A stretch of 64,000 nt of DNA from Njordibacter sp905182035 (GTDB lineage: Bacteria > Pseudomonadota > Gammaproteobacteria > Pseudomonadales > Balneatricaceae): positions 682,001 through 746,000 of the forward strand of contig NZ_CP159831.1 in the NCBI RefSeq assembly GCF_047730075.1. The letters are read 5' to 3'. The translations under genes were made by a program, and so were the position numbers. Position 1 is the stretch's first letter, and every line of letters starts with the position of its first letter. Under the pieces are notes generated by a model. That model saw nothing but the letters and a program-made list of their open reading frames with translations. It had not been told where the DNA came from and did not search any database. Below, one piece after another: positions 59,604 through 64,000 of this stretch.

Positions 59604-61481
59604 ATGAGCTACGCTGCTTCGTATAAACAGGCCCTCACGCAGCCTGTATTGTTTTGGCAACAGCAGGCTGAGCGCTTGTCTTGGTTTAAAACGCCAACTC
59701 AGGGGGTAGATACTAGCGAATCGCCTACAGGGCGCTGGTTTAGTGACGGTGAAATGAATACCTGTTATATGGCGCTCGATCACCATGTGGCTAATGGTCG
59801 TGGTGATCAGGTGGCTATTTATTATGATTCCCCCGTTACTGGCAGCAAGTCTAGCCTCACCTATACTCAACTGTTACAACAAGTGGCCCTGTTTGCTGGT
59901 GCTCTAAGAAATCAAGGTGTGGCTAAAGGTGATCGAGTAGTGATCTATATGCCTATGGTGATGGAAGCAGCCATTGCCATGTTAGCCTGTGCCCGCCTAG
60001 GCGCAGTTCACTCTGTGGTATTTGGCGGTTTTGCTGCGGCTGAACTTGCGGTGCGTATTGATGACGCACAACCTACAGCTATTATTAGCGCTTCTTGTGG
60101 TATTGAAGTAACTAAAGTGATTGACTACAAGCCTTTGTTAGACGAGGCCTTGGACTTAGCGCAACATCAAGTACAAAGTGTGGTGGTATTGCAGAGACCA
60201 CAGTTACACGCGCAATTGCAAGCTGGTCGTGATCATGACTGGCTGCAGTTGATGGGCCAAGCCCAAGCAGTGGAGGCGGTGTCGGTAAAAGCCACAGACC
60301 CCCTGTATATTCTTTACACATCAGGTACCACGGGTAAACCTAAAGGCATTGTGCGGGACAATGGTGGCCATGCTGTGGCCCTCAATTACAGTATGAAGGC
60401 CATCTACGATATGGATGCCGGTGATGTCTTTTGGGCTGCGTCCGATGTGGGTTGGGTGGTAGGTCATTCCTATATTGTTTACGCACCTCTCCTTGCTGGC
60501 TGCACAACTATTTTATACGAAGGTAAACCGGTTATGACGCCAGATGCTGGGGCCTTCTGGCGGGTGGTAGAAGAGTACAAGGTAAAAGCTATTTTCTCGG
60601 CACCTACAGCGTTTCGGGCCATTAAAAAAGAAGACCCCTCTGGCGAACTGTTGAAAAAATATGACATTAGCAGTTTAGAAACTGTATTTATGGCAGGGGA
60701 GCGGTTAGACCCACCCACCTACGATTGGGCTATAGAGACCATAGGCAGGCCAGTGGTTGATCATTGGTGGCAAACAGAAACTGGTTGGTCTATCTGTGCT
60801 AATCCGTTGGGGTTGGATAACTTACCCGCCAAAGCGGGTTCATCTACTGTAGCGATTGCTGGTTACGATTTACGTATTTTATCCGATGTAGGCGAGGCTT
60901 TAGGTGCTAATAAAAAAGGCAACATAGTGCTTAAACTACCGTTGCCACCGGGCTGTTTAATGGGTATTTGGGGAGATGATAGTCGTCTTCATGAGTCCTA
61001 TTTAAAAGAGTTTCCAGGCTATTATAGTTCTGGTGATGGAGGTTACCGTGATGACGATGACTATGTGTTTATTATGGGACGTACTGATGACGTTATCAAT
61101 ATTGCCGGCCACAGGTTATCCACCGGTGAAATGGAAGAGGTGGTAGGTGCCCATGACATGGTGGCCGAGTGTGCTGTGGTGGGGGTGCAGGATGAGCTAA
61201 AAGGCCAGTTGCCCATGGCTCTGGTGTTGCTTAAAGCCGGTGCAGAAATTAATGAAACCCAGTTGGGTAAAGACATTTCGGCAATGTTGCGTAAAACCAT
61301 TGGCCCTATTGCGGTGTTAAAAAGCGCACACATTCTGTCACGGTTGCCAAAAACCAGATCAGGTAAAATCCTCCGTAAGGTTATTCGGAACATCGCCAAT
61401 GGTGATGACTACGTGGTGCCCTCTACCATCGATGATCCTGCAAGTTTGGATGAAATCCGCAAGCTGGTTATTAATAATTAG
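59604..61481 (+). CDS. prpE: Propionyl-CoA synthetase (PrpE-like)
   Basis: A 625-aa acyl-CoA synthetase of the acetyl/propionyl type. Motifs: YTSGTTGKPKGIVRDNGGHAVA split after the P-loop, WWQTETGWSI, GYYSSGDGGYRDDDDYVFIMGRTDDVINIAGHRLSTGEMEE (about residues 475-515, in parts) and catalytic Lys588 in TRSGKILRK. IVRDNGGHAVAL is typical of PrpE rather than Acs. It activates propionate and, in some marine bacteria, acrylate, which links it to the DddP homologue 6 kb away. It converges on tmpB with a 4-bp overlap. Confidence 0.92.
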   Translation: MSYAASYKQALTQPVLFWQQQAERLSWFKTPTQGVDTSESPTGRWFSDGEMNTCYMALDHHVANGRGDQVAIYYDSPVTGSKSSLTYTQLLQQVALFAGALRNQGVAKGDRVVIYMPMVMEAAIAMLACARLGAVHSVVFGGFAAAELAVRIDDAQPTAIISASCGIEVTKVIDYKPLLDEALDLAQHQVQSVVVLQRPQLHAQLQAGRDHDWLQLMGQAQAVEAVSVKATDPLYILYTSGTTGKPKGIVRDNGGHAVALNYSMKAIYDMDAGDVFWAASDVGWVVGHSYIVYAPLLAGCTTILYEGKPVMTPDAGAFWRVVEEYKVKAIFSAPTAFRAIKKEDPSGELLKKYDISSLETVFMAGERLDPPTYDWAIETIGRPVVDHWWQTETGWSICANPLGLDNLPAKAGSSTVAIAGYDLRILSDVGEALGANKKGNIVLKLPLPPGCLMGIWGDDSRLHESYLKEFPGYYSSGDGGYRDDDDYVFIMGRTDDVINIAGHRLSTGEMEEVVGAHDMVAECAVVGVQDELKGQLPMALVLLKAGAEINETQLGKDISAMLRKTIGPIAVLKSAHILSRLPKTRSGKILRKVIRNIANGDDYVVPSTIDDPASLDEIRKLVINN

Positions 61482-62071
61482 TTTGGGCTAGTGCAATGCT
61501 GATCAACCAGCTCCTGTAGTATGTTCTCGAAGTATGCGAAGTTATGGGTTTGCATGTCGGTAACTTTCCCAGCGTCGTCCAGTAAACGCACTTGAATAAT
61601 TTCTTTTAGGTGGGGGTTGGTTTCGAACTCTGTGACTTCTTCTGCATCCATGGGCCCACCCTGAAGTTTTAATGAGTGCACCGAGGCGTCACTAAGTTGT
61701 GAGAAATACTCCTCGCGGGTAGCACAAAGGTAGCGTTTGGCCGACACGTGATGACGTACACATTGGGTGACCTTTTCTGGGAAGAATGGAGCCAGCACTT
61801 TGGCACCAAAAACCTCATGTTTTCGGTCTTGGGTGTCTGCCATCGAAAATGTACCAAAGTCACTGGTGAAATGACCAATGTCGTGCAAAAGGGCAGCAGC
61901 AATCACTTCCTTTGAATGTCCTTGGTGGTTTGCGGCGGAAGCGCCTTGCAGCATATGCTGCCCTATGGTCACAGGTTCACCCAGGTATTCTTGGGCCCCT
62001 CTATGTCCAAAGATGTCACTTAAGTGAGCGACAATATTATCTGACGTCAAATTCTTAAAGCGACTCTTCAT
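61478..62071 (-). CDS. tmpB: TmpB/PhnZ-type HD-domain mixed-valent diiron oxygenase
   Basis: A 197-aa HD protein of the PhnZ family. ATG 62071 (MKSRFKNL) has GAGGAG eight bases upstream and overlaps tmpA by 17 bp. Iron ligands and specificity residues align with PhnZ: Tyr29 and Glu32 (EYLGEPVT), His39, His63-Asp64 and His67 (LLHDIGH), His85, then HHVSAKRYL and the diagnostic LKLQGGPMDAEE. PhnZ/TmpB cleaves alpha-hydroxyphosphonates oxidatively: TmpB turns (R)-1-hydroxy-2-(trimethylammonio)ethylphosphonate into glycine betaine and phosphate. Pairing with a TmpA-like gene makes this the likely substrate over 2-amino-1-hydroxyethylphosphonate. Confidence 0.85.
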   Translation of the reverse strand: MKSRFKNLTSDNIVAHLSDIFGHRGAQEYLGEPVTIGQHMLQGASAANHQGHSKEVIAAALLHDIGHFTSDFGTFSMADTQDRKHEVFGAKVLAPFFPEKVTQCVRHHVSAKRYLCATREEYFSQLSDASVHSLKLQGGPMDAEEVTEFETNPHLKEIIQVRLLDDAGKVTDMQTHNFAYFENILQELVDQHCTSPN

Positions 62072-63227
62072 AGTATTTCTCCTCAACGGCTAAGGCATTA
62101 TCTTGGGTATTGTTAAGCACAGCTAAACGAGAAAGCAAGCCGTCCATATCGGCATAACAGCCTTGCAACCAACGTGTGCCAGCACCCGAAAATGCCTTAC
62201 GAGCGTGCAATACACGCGTATTATCGATCACAAAACAATCACCAGGATTAAGTCTAAAGCCTACTTCTGAGGCTGGGTCATCAATGATTTCACCCAAGCG
62301 GCGGTAGGCCGCATAATAGTCTGCCATATGCTCAAAGGGAATGTCGGTGAAGGGCGCAGCAGAGCGGTTGTTAAAACGTATGCCTTGTAATTGCCCGTCC
62401 GCTGCGATTTCAATCATGGGGCGTTTAGATTGCAAACAAACGTCATCTTCGCCAGCATACTCAAAACGCGCGCAATAACAACTTAGTAAATCAAAGCCGT
62501 GCGGGCTTTCTTGTTGAAGTTGGGTTGCGGCCTTAAATCCATCAACCAATACATTGTCGCCACCCGGCGCCGAACTTTCTAGGCAGTAGAGCACTTGGAT
62601 GGTAGGCACAGGGTCGCGGTAAGGATTGTCTGTGTGGGCCTGCAAGGCCAAGCCGGTATAGGCAAGATTGGTGGGTTTTTCTTCTACCCGTACCTCAAAG
62701 ATACGCCCATAGTTGGTCTCCCGTAGGTGGCCAAACAAGTCCACCACTTGAGTTAACGCACCGGCTTGCACAGGGCCTCCGTTGAGCTTGGCAAAACCAA
62801 AACGGGCGATATCGCTGAGCCATGCCTGCAGTGCCTTGGGAGATGCCGCAATAGAATCAAAGTTGGCCTGGGGTAAGTTGGACATTATACTACTGTCCCA
62901 CAAAACTTGAGTGGGTTTGTGCCAACCCTTAACCGTATTAACAGGCTTGTCATAGGCATGGGTCATCAGCCAGTCTAAGGGGTACTGTATGGTTTTATTT
63001 TCTGGCATGAAGGTGATTTGCACACAGTCGTGGTTTAGTTGAGCATGACTTACATGGGTGCTGGCATTAATGTCTCGCAGGCTAATAAGGCGCTGGCCAT
63101 TACCTGTGCTGCGGCTGTCTTTGTCTAATGCATTATCCCTTAGCCAAATGGCATGAAAACGAGTGGTGTTGTCGGCAATAGTTAGGCTAATGACTTGGCC
63201 CTTTGGGCCGATAGTGACACTGTTCAT
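62055..63227 (-). CDS. tmpA: TmpA-like 2OG/Fe(II) oxygenase (gamma-butyrobetaine hydroxylase family)
   Basis: A 390-aa TauD/BBOX-type 2-oxoglutarate oxygenase. Iron ligands His198 and Asp200 (ALQAHTDNPYRDP) and His341 (TRVLHARKAFSG), and Arg352 for 2-oxoglutarate. The N-terminal DUF971-like domain (FHAIWLRDNALDKDSR, GNGQRLISL) lacks the zinc cysteines of classical gamma-butyrobetaine hydroxylase. TmpA hydroxylates 2-(trimethylammonio)ethylphosphonate at C1. Gamma-butyrobetaine hydroxylation for carnitine is the alternative, but the directly coupled PhnZ-type partner favours the phosphonate role. Confidence 0.82.
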   Translation of the reverse strand: MNSVTIGPKGQVISLTIADNTTRFHAIWLRDNALDKDSRSTGNGQRLISLRDINASTHVSHAQLNHDCVQITFMPENKTIQYPLDWLMTHAYDKPVNTVKGWHKPTQVLWDSSIMSNLPQANFDSIAASPKALQAWLSDIARFGFAKLNGGPVQAGALTQVVDLFGHLRETNYGRIFEVRVEEKPTNLAYTGLALQAHTDNPYRDPVPTIQVLYCLESSAPGGDNVLVDGFKAATQLQQESPHGFDLLSCYCARFEYAGEDDVCLQSKRPMIEIAADGQLQGIRFNNRSAAPFTDIPFEHMADYYAAYRRLGEIIDDPASEVGFRLNPGDCFVIDNTRVLHARKAFSGAGTRWLQGCYADMDGLLSRLAVLNNTQDNALAVEEKYYEESL

Positions 63228-63384
63228 GTAAGGTCCACTATTGATTTTAATAAAGGCAGTTTATGCTAGATTTTACATAAGGTATATTTATTTAAGTAGA
63301 GTTTAGGGTGTGGTTTCAACCCCTTTTCCGTTAGCTCAACCCTCGGTTGTGGCTGAGTATTCAGCCATACAGCCTAAGTTGCGC

Positions 63385-64000
63385 TTAATACCTGCGGCCT
63401 AACCAATGGCTAAGGGTTGCCCCCATGTCAAAGTAGGCAGTCTTTAGGCCAATGTAGCTTTCTGGTTTGGGTTCTGTAATGGCTATTGGCAGGTGATCTT
63501 CATTGCCAGTCATAGCCCAGGTCGCTGCCGCTTTGCCGAATGTTGTGCCGGGGCCAATACCGCGGCCACTATAGCCGTATAAACGAATACCATTGTTCCC
63601 AAGCCGAGTTATTTTTGGCAAATGATCTGTGGTCATAGCAATACGGCCACTCCACATGTATTCAAACTCATACTCAGTAATATGTGGGAACAGGGCCTTG
63701 AGTTGGCGATGGGCCCAATTAATGTGTGTGTGCTTGGCTTTACCATCTAGGGAACCTACGCCACCGATGATCAAACGCCCACTTTCATCTACCCTAAAAG
63801 ATGACATCACCTGATTTGTATCCCAGCACCCTTCGCCATTGGGCAAGATTATTTTTCTTTGTTGAGCCGTGAGTGGACGGGTGGCAAATTGGGCATAATG
63901 AACACTGGTGAAGGCTGTGTTGGGTGTTGATAGTGTGTCATAGGCGTTGGTGGCGTGAATCAATTTATTGGCAGTAACGCTGCCATCAGCTGTGGTAACT
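63385..64000 (-). CDS. FAD-dependent amine oxidoreductase (DAO family), N-terminus beyond window
   Basis: C-terminal about 205 residues of a D-amino-acid-oxidase-fold flavoprotein; the frame stays open to the right edge, reading VTTADGSVTANKLIHATNAY before the internal start-like TTG at 63963. Family marks: HATNAY, LIIGGVGSLDG, EFEYMWSGRIAMTTDHLP and YGYSGRGIGPGTTFGKAAA. It resembles PuuB and glycine-oxidase-type enzymes acting on secondary or tertiary amines. It lies 157 bp upstream of tmpA in the same orientation and may process the phosphonate precursor or downstream betaine products. Start and exact substrate are not visible. Confidence 0.85.
   Translation of the reverse strand, partial: VTTADGSVTANKLIHATNAYDTLSTPNTAFTSVHYAQFATRPLTAQQRKIILPNGEGCWDTNQVMSSFRVDESGRLIIGGVGSLDGKAKHTHINWAHRQLKALFPHITEYEFEYMWSGRIAMTTDHLPKITRLGNNGIRLYGYSGRGIGPGTTFGKAAATWAMTGNEDHLPIAITEPKPESYIGLKTAYFDMGATLSHWLGRRY

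Overview
The window looks like the chromosome of a marine gammaproteobacterium (roughly the Pseudomonadales/Oceanospirillales/Cellvibrionales area; genus not assignable by eye). The evidence is an E. coli-like recC-recB-recD operon, yadG-yadH, queF, ydjA and yaeQ in Gammaproteobacteria-type form, moderate G+C, and several catabolic genes typical of surface-ocean bacteria (a DMSP lyase DddP homologue, a TmpA/TmpB-type phosphonate pathway, an MttB-family protein).

Left arm (1-22.4 kb): a truncated aldo-keto reductase; a MarR regulator divergent from a four-gene operon (NicX-like ring-cleaving dioxygenase, alpha/beta hydrolase, acyl-CoA dehydrogenase, acyl-CoA ligase) that probably degrades an N-heteroaromatic or related compound; tRNA-Leu(UAA); a Sel1-like small protein; an Lrp/AsnC regulator; yaeQ; recCBD with overlapping genes; a small winged-helix regulator with a perfect 28-bp palindrome just upstream; a P-loop (zeta-toxin-like) protein; then yadGH, queF and ydjA ending at tRNA-Ser(GGA).

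Mobile region (22.4-38.0 kb): a tandem array of integrative elements at tRNA-Ser(GGA). Element 1 (about 11.8 kb) has an intact tyrosine integrase next to the tRNA, a P-loop helicase-like protein, a small ribbon-helix-helix-like protein and a serine recombinase. Its cargo is three paralogous NTF2-like genes and a 37-aa secreted peptide, all driven by copies of one promoter-leader cassette, plus secreted proteins: one with a Gly/Met-rich repeat tail, one alginate-lyase-like and one FG-GAP. A C-terminal scrap of a T7-like phage terminase lies beside a second complete tRNA-Ser(GGA). Element 2 (about 3.5 kb) begins with a decayed integrase and carries a TPR/2OG-oxygenase-like gene and a broken rapZ. 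A third tRNA 3'-end repeat is again followed by an integrase relic. The layout resembles phage-satellite or tycheposon-like islands.

Middle (38-48.6 kb): DUF3429, DCC-family thiol oxidoreductase and SDR genes; a secreted Ig-like repeat protein; a LysR/DoxX/pirin/glutathionyl-hydroquinone reductase group resembling the enterobacterial yqjFG/yhaK quinone-stress genes; a CDGSH-CDGSH-glutamate synthase-like FMN fusion; a periplasmic MBL-fold protein; and a dead EamA transporter.

Right arm (48.6-64 kb): a beta-hydroxyacid dehydrogenase, aldehyde dehydrogenase, serine acetyltransferase and VOC protein; a LysR-dddP pair divergent from an MttB-family methyltransferase; a medium-chain reductase; a cryptochrome/photolyase of the FeS-BCP type; prpE. 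On the minus strand there is an FAD oxidoreductase (cut by the window edge), then tmpA and tmpB, which would convert 2-(trimethylammonio)ethylphosphonate to glycine betaine and phosphate. The right arm thus looks tuned to methylated osmolytes and their phosphonate analogues (DMSP, betaines). That functional link is an inference.
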